In this document: positions 16,169 to 26,855 of the stretch, one piece after another
Numbering within the stretch: the first letter of the stretch is position 1
Layout: every line of letters starts with the position of its first letter
Origin: Thamnocephalis sphaerospora
Taxonomy: Eukaryota > Zoopagomycota > Zoopagomycetes > Zoopagales > Sigmoideomycetaceae
NCBI GenBank assembly: GCA_003614735.1
Contig: KZ992508.1
Span: 1 to 37,712, forward strand
Direction: 5' to 3'
DNA: 37,712 nucleotides
Notes under the pieces: model-generated
What the model saw: the letters and a program-made list of their open reading frames with translations, nothing else
Told to the model about the DNA's origin: nothing
Database searches by the model: none
Translations under genes and position numbers: made by a program

Positions 16169-18254
16169 TTAGCTGGTGCGCCTGATGGCTGTAACCATCA
16201 TTCTAGCATCCGATGGCTGCAGTACAAGACGCAGCACCGGCTGAAGGTTCTGTCCTGGCAGGATTTTAAACGTAAACTTGCGCAAGATGGTGGCCAGAGC
16301 AAGTCGCATTTCCAGCCAGGCCAGACTAATGGTGGGCGCCGTCAGCAGGCACAAACTACGCATGTCGCGTACCGCGCATGGAACCTACTTTTGGCCTAGG
16401 CATGCACGCGCACCCATGCTGAATGGTATGTATATGTGCTTCATCTCGGACACCATCTCGGACGATACCAGCCAGCGACTGGGATCAAACTCCAGTGGGC
16501 GCTCAAAGTTACGCGCGTCGTTGGTGACCGCATAGGGCGATATGATAATCTCGGTCTGCAGCACAGTCAGCGGCACCGTAGATGGCACACACGAGCGACA
16601 GGCGCAGTACATACCTCGCCTGGAATGAAATGACCGCCCAGCGTCGCTCCTCCGTTTGGCGTCACACGCGGAAGATCGATCGAAGAGGGCGACCGCTGGC
16701 GCAGTACTTCGTGCAAAACTGCGTTAAGATACGTAAGTCCGGCCACCTTGTTGTGCGTGATGGGCTCGTCAATCGACGGAAACGCTTCGTCGAGCTCAGC
16801 CACCAGGCGCTTCATGCATTCAGGATGGTCAGACAGTAGGATTATTGACCTAAAGTGCGTGCCGTTAGTTGTCAAAGCACCGCAATAAGGCGATGCATGT
16901 CTGTACTTACCACGATAGCGCAGTTGCGGTTGAATCTGAGCCTGCGAGACTGCACGGATTTGCATGTGTAAGCATAGCACAATAGGCAATGCTGCCACGT
17001 CGGTCGCTTACAGCAGCGTGATGATTTCGGAGACAATATCGGACGATGCAAGTCCCTCTCCGGTGTTGTCATCAACAGCTTCTATCAGCGACTGAAGCAC
17101 GTCCTTTGGAGCATTTTTCGCCTCGCGACGACTATTGATCATGTTTAGCGCATGCTAGTGACAATTAAAGTGGATTAGCGCCATGCAGGTAATATGTGGT
17201 TGGCACTGCGTCTACCTGAATAAACTCATTCTCCTGGCGTAGATACTTTGGCAGCATCAGTTCAGCAGGCTTTTCGCCAAACATATGGCGCTGCGGATTC
17301 GGTTAGCTAATGGGCGCCAGCGTCAGGTAGATGCACAATGACAGCTTACCGTGAGTGCAAGAACCAGAATTCCGTGCACCCAGCTAGTAATTGGATGATT
17401 GTCTGCTTCCAGCATGTTGAACGAGCCGCCCAGCGCCACAGCACATGTGACATCAAGTGTCATGCACATGAGTGTCTTGAAAAGATCTACCGGGGCTCCT
17501 CCCGCGCCCTTCTTCTCGAGCACTTTGACAATCTTGTTGATACCCACGTCCATGATAATCGGCTCCAGATTGATCATGGCCACGTTCGAAAAGGCTGGCG
17601 CAATCATCTTTTTCTAAGCATGGCGTGGCGTGAGATTAGCGCGTGCTCTTGTTGCACGCTGTATTTTACCAACGCACCCGAGATTTGTAAAACACAGGAT
17701 CGCTACAGCAGATGTGCGCATTGTATAAGCGTGCCGGCCATCTTAGCGCAGTGCTGCATTATAGATTACCTTGTAGACGCAACACTGTGTCCACCGCCAA
17801 ACTTGGCCACTTTGTAGAGTCTTCCCTTGCGGAAACGATGCGTGGACAGAACGGTGCGGACTGCATTGGCATCCGTAATGCTAACGCTGTCTGGGCCTGA
17901 ATGAGCAGTTTGTTAGCATCCGCTGTAAGCGCACATGGTCGGCAGCATGCTCACCGAGGCGTATGACTGGCCCGTAGATGCGATGCTGCTCAGTAAGATA
18001 GCTAAAGGTTTTGCCGCGCAGCAGTGCATAAAAGTACGCAGCACTGGTAATCTTGCTGTGCCATGGACCGGGTACAGCCGCAAGTGGTGCCGTCAGCATC
18101 CTTGCTACCTACGTCATAACGCGTGGTGTAAGCGTGCAAATAACCATCGGATTTCTGTAACTACCGTCCGTCTTACCTTGTAGGTGGCATATGCACCGCC
18201 CAGGAGCAGCACTGTGCAAACGCTAGTGTTTAAAGACTCAAAGATGTGCCACAT
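16169..18254 (-). CDS. Cytochrome P450 monooxygenase
   Basis: A haem-thiolate monooxygenase, probably ER-anchored and fed by P450 reductase; substrate unknown. First exon 18254-18177 encodes MWHIFESLNTSVCTVLLLGG, a membrane anchor. Then exons 18108-17955 (AAVPGPWHSKI, HRIYGPVIRLG), 17896-17770, the 25-nt exon 17678-17702 and one from 17613 (KKMIAPAFSNVAM). Later exons carry FGEKPAELMLPKYLRQENEF, the I-helix ITLLLAGSDSTATALSWS, the ExxR motif HEVLRQRSPSSIDLPRVTPN, FDPSRW and the haem loop FSMGARACLGQNLAWLEMRL. The product ends MVTAIRRTS. All key residues are present: AGxDST, ExxR and the FxxGxRxCxG cysteine. The I-helix and haem-loop motifs are split by introns and reform only on splicing, which supports the model. 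About 11 introns. The start follows from the anchor and in-frame joining. Family number not assignable. Confidence 0.94.
17678..17702 (-). other. 25-nt micro-exon of the P450 gene
   Basis: On the minus strand the exon lies between a TAG acceptor (17703-17705) and a GTGCGT donor (17672-17677). With one base completing the previous codon it encodes S-D-P-V-F-Y-K-S-R and joins to KKMIAPAFS. The result is the usual P450 pattern of DP, hydrophobic residue, basic pair, then M-I-x-P-A-F-S. Skipping it leaves the flanking exons out of frame, with a stop. Confidence 0.8.
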
Positions 18255-19984
18255 GTTGACTGCTTGGAGAGGCGAAAGGTGGTGACCAGGATGTCGGAGC
18301 GGAGCCTTGCACCTGTTGTAGGCGTATTTGAGGTCAACGCGCACACCACAAGGCCGCAAGTGCCGCACAAAGCGTTACATGTCTCCGCCAGTGTATTCTC
18401 CACAGGTTGTGACATGCTGTTGGTGTGGTGGTACACGCTGCGCTGGGTTTTGCCTGCAAAGGCTGCAGAACCCGCGCCATCCATGGCGCATTATCATTGC
18501 AATGACAAGTGCAGCAGTATCATTCGGCCGGTATGCAAAAGAACAAAGGCCGCCGCAAGTGGTCTGCACATAATGCAGTGGTTGGCGACAACGTTGAGCT
18601 TTGATATGCCATTTTCTGGTACAGACGGCAGCCCTCGCATCGCCTTTATGCATGCTGTTCGTACATTGTATTCCAAGTATTATTTTTGCGTCGCATACGA
18701 AGCTTTGCATAATACAACTTTATGGTGCACGCTATTTTACATGAGCTAGTTACTCACCATACAGCAGAATCAGCAAACAAAATGGAGAGGCTATGTGAGG
18801 CTGCGCGGCGATGTGTGCCATGGCGCATGCGGTGCAATGGGGCCAATAGAAGCGCTGCGCCAGCATCACGCGGCAAGTGTGTGCTAGGTGTGCGTGCAAA
18901 TGGCAAGCATAGCGCGGCTCGGTCCTGCAGCGCATGACGTGCTGTTGTACGTGGCCAACAGGCCAACCACGGCCAGACCAACCGATGCAGGCAAGCATAC
19001 GTAGTAGATTTTGACTGGGCATAGGCTGACAAGTAGATGGCGGAAAAGGAATGATTAAGCTTGCTGCAGTTCGGCACGCTTGCAGAAAACGAGGCATGAG
19101 TGGCCAACCAAATAACCGTGGCACCAACTACTTGGCAGCTTGCCTTTGTTGACTGGAGTGGCAGCAGTGCCTGTGCTTGCTGCCCCGTTCCACGTTTCCA
19201 CGCGCTTCTACAGAGCGCCCATTTACCTTTTGTCTAATTTTGCATTGTTAACATGCAACAGTGCGCCAGTGTGCATTTGCTGGCGACCTATCCATAACGC
19301 TCGCGTGGCATTCGACAGATAGCCAACGCTGGTCCTAAGCACCAATGGCGGCAGTGTAACAGCATGTCGCCGTCGCTGCCTCAAATTGCACAGAGATATG
19401 CACTGCCATGTACCTGCCCACTGCATACGGCGACAGTCGGCGACGGTGCTGCAAACAAATGCACGGTGAAAATCCGACGGTCTAACAGAAAAATGTAGCA
19501 TGACGCACTAGTGATACAGCTGTGTACACTCAAGGGTGTCGGCAACCATCAATCCGCTGGGCTTTTGGCGTTGTGCTACACACGGCTACGATAGACATAT
19601 TCAACCGCTGGACCCGACACTAGTCCCATCTTCGCCGGAACCTATTGGTTTGTGCCGGTAGACGTTACATGTGACGCGTCTAGAAGAAAATTAGTATGCA
19701 CTCGTGACGCTTCATTTCAACAGGAAGAAAGTTGCCGGCCTGTAGTTGGCACGAAATGGATGGTTAGAGTCACACGCACCCGTGCCGATGGATAGCTTTA
19801 GAACGTGCAACGGAGCTGCGATACTCAATGCATGGGTATCGATAAGCGCATATGCGGTGCAATTTGCGGCCGTATGATTGCAGGCGACGGCAGTTGTGCA
19901 AGCCGTTATTTCCGACTAAAGGCTGCTATTTTGCGCAGTTTCGGATGCCCGAAGCCGGCTCATTTGGCGTAGCATTTATTCAAC
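18255..19984. other. Gene-poor interval left of the secreted-protein gene
   Basis: About 1.7 kb with no gene I can support. The first few hundred bases must include the P450 promoter. Open frames exist on both strands (plus 18246-18749, minus 18750-19127) but have no recognisable domain, no clean splice pattern and compositions like chance frames. The right part contains the 3' flank of the cysteine-rich secreted protein. No tRNA-like box pair and no long repeat was seen by eye. Confidence 0.5.
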
Positions 19985-20776
19985 CTATTGGGTCGCACCG
20001 CCGCCATACTGCTTACTGGCACATTCTGCCTTATCAGCATCAGGATTGTAGCTGGTCTGTTCAGCCGCATTGCTATCGGGCGTATTATCGGCGTAATCAA
20101 TCGTATCGCTGTCCGGCTGGGCGTTGGTCTGCATGGGTGTGCTGTCATCAGGCTGGGCGTCGACTTGCGTGGATGTGCCGTTATCAGGCTGGGTGTTGGT
20201 CTGCTGGGGCACACCGTTAAACGTGCCGCCGGAATAGGTGGCAGCATTTTCGACCCCATTGTTAGGCGCGCTAGCCATGTTGTCGTCGTCGCTTCCGCTT
20301 TTCTTTGCGTACACGACCACATTTGGATCATTACCGTTGTCTGGAATAATTTGGACACTTGGGTTGCGCACAAGCTCGGTCAGGTAGTTGTCGCATTTTG
20401 CTTGGCAGTCGCCATCGCAATTGGGCGTGTTGATAGAGGAGCCCTTGGAGGTCGGGGCGCCATCATCGGATGCGATGCGGCACTTGAGCGGCGCAAGGCC
20501 CTCGGCCTCGGCAAATGCATCGCGTACGATGGCTGTAAAGGAATTGTCGCTGCACTTGCACATCAGTTGACACTTGTCCTTTGCATAGCAGCGGTTAGCC
20601 TGAATGGTGGCACCCTTGCAAAGACAGTATCTTTGGCAGACCGCTTTCCAGCTCTTGTGTGGGCAGTCGGCAGGCACTGACAGGTCGCTTGGCATGGCAT
20701 CAACGAGAGTTGGGAGAACTACGGCGGCGATGGTGACGGCTAGCGCGCATAGAGTGGTCGTGCTGAAGTGCATCAT
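19985..20776 (-). CDS. Secreted cysteine-rich protein with tandem repeats
   Basis: I do not recognise the family. A single uninterrupted frame encodes 263 residues. Residues 1-27 form a signal peptide (MMHFSTTTLCALAVTIAAVV, then LPTLVDA), likely cut after VDA. The mature part has 13 cysteines: eight in residues 38-75 (pattern C-x8-C-x3-C-x-C-x9-C-x5-C-x3-C-x-C), then 99, 120, 124, 128 and 252. Residues 193-228 are three 12-residue repeats (TNTQPDNGTSTQ, VDAQPDDSTPMQ, TNAQPDSDTIDY), followed by an acidic Asn/Ser-rich tail. N-glycosylation sequon at NGT (199-201). No transmembrane segment after the signal and no clear GPI signal, so export seems likely. It has no introns, unlike almost every other gene here except the nearby ML gene. 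It could be a cell-wall or effector-like protein; that is inference from secretion, disulphides and repeats only. Confidence 0.8.
   Translation of the reverse strand: MMHFSTTTLCALAVTIAAVVLPTLVDAMPSDLSVPADCPHKSWKAVCQRYCLCKGATIQANRCYAKDKCQLMCKCSDNSFTAIVRDAFAEAEGLAPLKCRIASDDGAPTSKGSSINTPNCDGDCQAKCDNYLTELVRNPSVQIIPDNGNDPNVVVYAKKSGSDDDNMASAPNNGVENAATYSGGTFNGVPQQTNTQPDNGTSTQVDAQPDDSTPMQTNAQPDSDTIDYADNTPDSNAAEQTSYNPDADKAECASKQYGGGATQ
20093..20200 (-). repeat. Three 36-bp tandem repeats in the secreted-protein gene
   Basis: Three in-frame degenerate 36-base units encode the 12-residue motif with core N/D-x-Q-P-D. On the plus strand each unit contains a GGCTGGGYGT-type core. They lie in the low-complexity C-terminal part, where copy number could vary between strains. 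Confidence 0.8.
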
Positions 20777-22002
20777 GTTGAGTCTGAGCTGGGTAGCAAG
20801 GCAAAGGCGGGCAAGGCGGTGTAAGCAGAAGTTGGATCTAGCCAGCTAGAGTGGAAAAGTATTGTGGTGGAGTGCTGGTGCATCTGCTGGTGGTAAAGTA
20901 CGTGGTATTTATCTGCAGTCGGCCAACAGCATGCACGGCAAATTCGACGCCGCCCAAAGGACAGCGTCTGAGCTTGAAACTCTTGTCATGGCCCCACTTT
21001 GCCATGAGCATTCCCCGCCGCTCTGGTTTAAGGGCATCTCAGGCGAGCATGACTGGGGTGGTTTGCTGAGCTAATGGCGAAAGCGGGGACCAAGGGCATA
21101 CATACGGCCCAATGAAACGCCATGCAAGCTGTGCTAGCCTCCTGCTCTGCTTCAGCACCTGCATTGTTGCCCTACAACCTGCTGCCTCGACATGTGTCAC
21201 TTTGGGATCGGCAGATGTCTATTGGTCTAGCATTGCGGATCAATGCGTCAATTTGCGTTGGCACTCGAGTACAAGTGGCACACCCTAGCATGGGCAGGAT
21301 CAAGGGCATAAGCATATCTGCCGGTTTGGAATCGAGTTTTGGATGATTACGTGCTTGGCGTAAGCAACAACGCACAGTAATACATCAGTGTATCCAAAGC
21401 GGCAACGATGGCAGTGCTTGGTCGCGCAGTCAACTATTCAAGGCCGACACAAGCGCAACCAAGACATTTTGAGGCAAAACAAGCGCGCGTTCGTCGTTGC
21501 TTGTTAGGAAATCGCCATTCAAAGTGCCAAACTGCCCTTGATCGCTCTACTGCAATTGGATACTGCTGTAATGAGCGCAAATGCTGCAGGCATGGGTTGA
21601 TCCTAGTGCCCGATCCAAACCAGTTGCTTCGAGTAGCGCGATGGCAGCGAGACACGGTTTTGATCTTAAACCAGTGCCAAGTATACAGGTGGCCAAGAGC
21701 AGCGGTGGCCATCTCAAGTTGACATACTGTGATAGGCGACTGATATGTGTTATCCATGTATCGCGGTCTGTTCATCAAGCCCAGCATGTTCTTTAATCAC
21801 GTGCAGTCATCCCTGATAGCATGACTCTATTTATGCGCAGCTAACTCGTTCTCAGACATGGCATCACTGATTGATGCAAAGGCGTTAGCGTCGCGACGAA
21901 CAGTCGCGCAAGGACAGTGTACGCAGTCGTTTATGATTATGTAGGCGAAGGGCTCGAGTACATCAGCGGTAGCGCAGATACGAGTGCAGGCGCAATGGCG
22001 TC
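20777..22002. other. Intergenic interval between the two secreted-protein genes
   Basis: About 1.2 kb. Its left end should be the promoter of the cysteine-rich protein and its right end the 3' flank of the ML gene. Short open frames occur (plus 20862-21074, plus 21408-21722, minus 21434-21787), none with a signal peptide, domain or splice pattern I can support. Nothing else was seen. Confidence 0.5.
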
Positions 22003-22491
22003 CTACACGACAAAGATGTTGGCGTTGACACAGAGGAGCACCGTGTTGTCAGCGTTATAGATGTTAACGGTCAGGCCAACGTTCTGATTATGGATAGGTA
22101 GGCTGGGCAACGTGTCTGTCACGCTAATCGCCTTGTCTGGCCCCGGCGCGATCGGGCAGGGTAGGCCAGACTCGGCAGACTCTGCGCAAACATCAATCTC
22201 GCGCTTGAGCGAAAACGGACCAATCTTGGCGTTGACCACTGCCCGGGCTCCCTGAGCAATGGCGGAGGCCAGGTCGCCAACAGCCGTAATCTTGATGGGC
22301 CCACCAAATGCCGGCGGTGATGGGCTGACACGGATGGAGCGGGCCGAAATTGGATACTGAGCGCTTGGATTGCACTTTGTGAATGCTAGCTCGCCTTCCG
22401 TGGCACGCGAGCTGAGAACAGCCGCAGAGACAGTGGCCAGCATGCTGGCCAGGGCGATGCCAGCGGCGATAGTGGCGGAGAAGCGGACCAT
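22003..22491 (-). CDS. ML-domain (MD-2-related/NPC2-like) secreted lipid-binding protein
   Basis: ML proteins are small secreted or vacuolar beta-sandwich carriers that hold a sterol or phospholipid in a cavity; fungal members include NPC2 and the phosphatidylglycerol/phosphatidylinositol transfer protein. The frame encodes 162 residues. The signal peptide is MVRFSATIAAGIALASMLAT, ending VSAA. The four cysteines sit at 40 (FTKCNP), 102 (EIDVCAES), 112 (GLPCPIAPG) and 154 (VLLCVNANIFVV), the usual ML spacing for pairs 40-154 and 102-112. The IDVC...CPI-x-x-G block is the family hallmark. Length is typical. ATG at 22491 is preferred over the upstream in-frame ATG at 22611, because the 40-residue extension would bury the signal peptide. 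No intron. Whether it binds sterol or phosphatidylinositol/glycerol is not decided by sequence alone. Confidence 0.85.
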   Translation of the reverse strand: MVRFSATIAAGIALASMLATVSAAVLSSRATEGELAFTKCNPSAQYPISARSIRVSPSPPAFGGPIKITAVGDLASAIAQGARAVVNAKIGPFSLKREIDVCAESAESGLPCPIAPGPDKAISVTDTLPSLPIHNQNVGLTVNIYNADNTVLLCVNANIFVV

Positions 22492-23841
22492 TATGGCAGT
22501 GAATTTGAGTAGACGTAGCTTGGGTTCTGGCGGTGATGGTGATGGTGTGTAAACTATTGCAGGCTGCTTGTCGTGAGTAGGTGCGGATGCGGATGCAGTA
22601 AGCCGAAGCAATTTGTAGATGCCTTTTATACGCGGCGGTCTCTCTAGCGATCATGCAAATTCACGAAAGTCACGGCCGACACCATGCACATACCGTCCAT
22701 GGAGACGGCAGCTGTGGCGGCTACACAGCCGCCAATCGTCAGAGGCCTTCTTGCAAATGCGCCAACGACGCTTTGTGCGCCAGTTCGCACCGCCTCATAA
22801 AGATGCGGTGGCACTGGCACGCTCACATCACCTGCTGTGTGATTGCTGCGTGTTGGACCAACTGTCGCATGCGACTACTCGGCTGGGCCGCAAGCATACA
22901 CAAACGTGTAATTATGCTGCGTACATAGACCAAAAACACAAAGTGCTGCCCTAGCGCATGTGTATACACGTCCATGGTCTAGACGCGCTGCTACTAATTC
23001 CATTAGTGCTGTGCGCCGTATCTGTGTATCCTTATCTGTACAGACTGACGTGACCTTGTTATTGCCGCTGGCCAAGCATATGGTTAGTTCAGCAGCCTTG
23101 CTGGATTGGTCCTGGTGCTGCTGCTTTGGTCGGCTGCGTACACGTCATTGCGACGAGTGGGACAGAATAGGGGCTACAGGTTATTCCGGCAAATCCCGCG
23201 ACAAAGTCGACTTTATCGTGGAAAGACACAAAGGTGCAGGGTGTTTTAAGGAGTCTGCACTTGAGCAGGACAAATGATCCGACATACCGATGGTATGGCC
23301 TGGACAACCAGCTGGCTTGCACGGTGCGGTGTCGGGAAAAGGGTCGCGAGACATAGACAGCATACTGGCACGACAGATTGTAAAGTAGAGCCAGAATAGG
23401 TCCGATTTTGTCGCATTTGCACAGGAAACTCAATTTGGAGCGGATATAGTAAGCCGACTTTTACACTTTTCGCATGGACCAGCACCGGCAAAAGGCGGTG
23501 ACTCATTGCAGCGGCTAATTCCGCGCGACGTTCATAGCAGCAAAGCAAAAACGCGTCGACTCGACCCGATATCTGCCGCGTCGCCAGTAAAGATGGAACT
23601 ACTTTGTTTATGCTGTGCATCGCTTGACATCATAGTCCATGTCGGCGAATGAAACGGTTGGGTCGTAGGACCAAGCAGGGCTCACAAACAGCAAAACGGA
23701 CGGCGGAAGGAGGGTGTAAATCAAGCGGGCGCAGCAGCACGCAGCGAATGATGATGATGATGATGATGATGATGGGACCGAACAGCGGACCGCCGGATGC
23801 AGTGGTGGTACAGCAGCGGGAAAGTATGGGCGCGCATCTTG
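22492..23841. other. Intergenic interval between ML and acyl-CoA synthetase genes
   Basis: About 1.35 kb. Left part should include the ML promoter; right part the 3' flank of the acyl-CoA synthetase. It contains an (ATG)9 microsatellite. Open frames at minus 22644-22826, plus 22960-23277 and minus 23246-23620 show no domain I can name. No RNA gene was recognised. Confidence 0.5.
23748..23774. repeat. (ATG)9 microsatellite
   Basis: Nine perfect ATG triplets at 23748-23774, about 70 bases beyond the acyl-CoA synthetase stop codon and outside any supported coding region. Confidence 0.9.
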
Positions 23842-26800
23842 CTAGTTGTTCTCCTGCTGGTAAAGCGCATCAATGTCTCCACGGAAGCGGTCGCGCAGCA
23901 CATGCCGCTTGAGCCTAGCGATGCACGCGATGGCGCCAGCGGATTAGCATGTGGCTCGCGAGTATGGGCTGATGCCAGCTGGTGGCGAATAAGCGCGCTC
24001 CGCCACCCTTTGCACCTACTTGAACGTCGGCGTCATCAAGCCATTTTCGGGTGTGAACGGCTCTGGCGACAGAACCACGCGACGCACTTGCTCGTAACGC
24101 GACAGCTCGCGCTCGCAGCCCTTGTCATGCATGCTCTCCAGCACCACCGACCGCATCGTCTCGTTTGCGCAGAGCGTCTGCAGAGATAGGTCGTCGCTCA
24201 AGCCTCGTTCGCGTGCCGCCTGTACACAAGTACGCCAGACGCAGACAGCCACACCGCCGTGCATGAGCATGAGTGCAACACGTACGCGCGCTACAACGCC
24301 TGCCTTATACGCAACCTACCTCTACTAGCCGTTCTGCGTGTGGCATGACGACTGCCACCAAGTAGTGCTGTCTTGGGTCCACATGCACATACACCTGCGA
24401 CACCAACCTGTTGCCATGGTTGCACCCGGCGCATCAGTCGTTACGCGTTGCACATGGACCTGCTCGCTCATCCAACGCAGGCTTACTCGCACTCCTCGTA
24501 CACCGCCTCAATCTTTGCCGGGGCCTATTCGGGTGTGGTCACATCCGACGCCATTAGCGCAGTGCACTATGCAGGCGCCTGCCCGCGGCCATCGTCTTTG
24601 CCGTCGCCCGCGCTGCCTACCACGTATTCTCCCTGGCTTAGTTTGCAGATGTTCTGTACGGCGCCGCGGTGAGTGACACGGCCGCACCACCGCGCCAGCA
24701 CCCTCAAGCCATGCCTACCTTCTTCCGGTCAATCACCTTGAGGGTGCCGTTGGGCAAAAACTCGCCCACATCGCCAGTGCGCAGCCAGCCATCCGCGTCA
24801 ATGGCCGCCTTAGTGTCGTCAGGCAGGCCGTAGTAGCCCTGGGTGACATTGGCACCGCGCACGCAGATCTGCAGATGCACGCGTGGTCGACAAAGTGTCA
24901 ATGCGTCAGTGCCCGCGCCATCTGTGTCGCCGATATAGACAAACAGCCGCGCAACCGCGCACTTGCCTCGCCACGCGGATTCGGCTCATCACTGGCGAAA
25001 TAGTTGAGCTCTGGCACATCCACCAACTTGACCTCGTTACCTGGCAGCACCGCACCTACAAAATCACCGTAGCGGTGCGTGTAGTCGTGCGGATGTGTGG
25101 CCGTAATGGCTGCGCACGTCTCCGTCTGACCGTAACCCTCGATGACGGTGCAGCCAAAGCAGATACGCGTCCACTCGAGCGTCTCCACCGAGATGGGTGC
25201 TATATGGAGAGGAGCGGTGAACACAGTGCACCATCTACGATCGGCGCCTTTCAGGCCAACCTACCAGCACCACATGCAAAAATGCGCACTTGACCTGCCA
25301 GAGTGCGCCTGCGATGTTAGTGCTGATGACAGCTACGAAAGCGCCCACGCCAGCTTACCGCCAAATCGCTCGCGGATCTGGCTAAACACCAGACGATCCC
25401 AGAAGCTATCGCGTACAACGCGACCTTCGCGCAGCATGTCCAGCTTGGCTGCGTAAGCGCGGCGGAAGAGGAACTGGCGGAACGGACTTGAGCGGTGCAG
25501 CTCCAGCTCCACCTTCTCGCGCAGTCGGTTAAGGATCCGCGGCACGCTACATGCGTTGCGTAAGCGATGCGTGCGCCAGTGTGCCGTACAACCAACGCGG
25601 CCAGACACACGTACACTGGGAAAATAGTCGGCTTCACCTCACGCGCCGACACTTCGACCGTGCGGGGATTCTCATGATGCGCGGCAATCGCGCCGCCCAG
25701 AGAAAGCATCGCAATCGCCAACGTATGCTCAAACACATGGGCTATCCGCCGCGCGAGTCAGCGACCGTACGTATACAGTAGCGCTCACTTTGCTACGCAC
25801 ACATGGGAAGATAAGACATGTAAATGTCGTTACTGTTCGGACCCTTGCCGGGTAGGTGGATGGAGAGCAGCGAGGACATGGCCGACACCACATTCTTGTG
25901 GGTAAGCAGCGCACCGCGAGGATTTCCTGTGGTGCCGCAGGTGAAGCAAACGCTAAAGAGCGAGTCCGGACCTAGTTTCATGCGTGAAATCAGCAACGTA
26001 GACCGGAAACGCCTGTGCTACGCTAGGCATTGTCGCGCACTTACCAGGTAGCACCGGCTCGACTGGATTCGCAGTGCCAATACCCTCCAGCGCGGCAAAC
26101 GTCTCCAGCGAGATTCCCAGTCCTTGCGCCCGGCTTACATTCTCGGCTGACGGTGTGCCGTCGCACACGATAATCCAGCGCAGCGTAGGGCATTCCGAGC
26201 AAATGGACAAAAGACCCGGCAGCTCACGCTCTACCGTCACCAGCGTGGTAAGGCTTGTCTGCTGGATGCAGCTGCGAATAGAGTCCAGCGCCCAGGCCGG
26301 GTACAGCGGCACTGTAATTAGCGAGTAGTGGGCCGCCGCCAGATCGGCCACCAGCCATTCAGGCGAGTTGCGCATGTAAATGCCAACCATCGCCTCGGGT
26401 GCGCTTGGTTTTAGCTCGGTAAACGTCAGCAGGCCCGAGCCAAAATTGCGAATCCGCTGCTCAGTCTCCGCGTAGCTGCTCCACGTCCAGGTGCCATCGG
26501 CGCGCTTGCCGCCCAAACAGCGGCCTTGTCCGCCAGCAGCGCGCTCTTTGCCGTTGCGAAACACGTCCGCCAGCGTACGTGTGTTGGCGTCTGGAAAAGT
26601 TGGCAGCCGAGTGCCATGCGGCGTCAACCTGGACCGGTATACGGCGCTCTCGCCTGGCAGACGCACCGTGGCAGGCACCGACTGCTCTCCAAGCACAAAG
26701 GGATGTACATCCGGCTCGGGCCGATTGACCGTCATATAGGTGACGGCCAGCACAGCCGACGCCAGCAACAAAGAGGCAGTATCGAATTCCATGACGGCAG

Positions 26801-26855
26801 CACGAACACTAGACGCGGCAGCGGCGGGATTGACGATGTGGCGGAACTGGGTCAT
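23842..26855 (-). CDS. Long-chain acyl-CoA synthetase (fatty-acid:CoA ligase, ACSL/Faa type)
   Basis: Activates long-chain fatty acids to acyl-CoA through an acyl-AMP intermediate, feeding beta-oxidation, lipid synthesis and remodelling. N-terminal hydrophobic segment FDTASLLLASAVLAVTYMTV suggests membrane anchoring. The adenylate-forming core follows: WSSYAETEQRIRNFGSGLL, MRNSPEWLVADLAAAHYSL, P-loop motif FTCGTTGNPRGALLTHKNVV, YLPMC-AHVFE, EGYGQTETCAAITAT, the signature DGWLRTGDVGEFLPNGTLKV followed by IDRKK, NICKLSQGEYVAPAKIEAVY, and a tail like ACSL proteins (GLMTPTFKLKRHVLRDRFRG, ending LYQQENN). In the P-loop a Cys stands where Ser is usual and an Arg where Lys is usual. About eight introns with GTAGGY or GTAAGC donors. 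No C-terminal peroxisome signal. ATG at 26855 was taken; MEFDTAS at 26792 is an equally good start just before the hydrophobic segment. Confidence 0.94.

Noticed and set aside
18246-18749. 167-residue plus-strand open frame opposite the P450 start
   Set aside because: No domain, signal or splice pattern; composition looks random and it begins inside the P450 first exon on the other strand.
20862-21074. 70-residue plus-strand open frame (contains PLWFKGISGEHDWGG)
   Set aside because: Looks mildly protein-like, but has no family match, signal peptide or supporting junctions.
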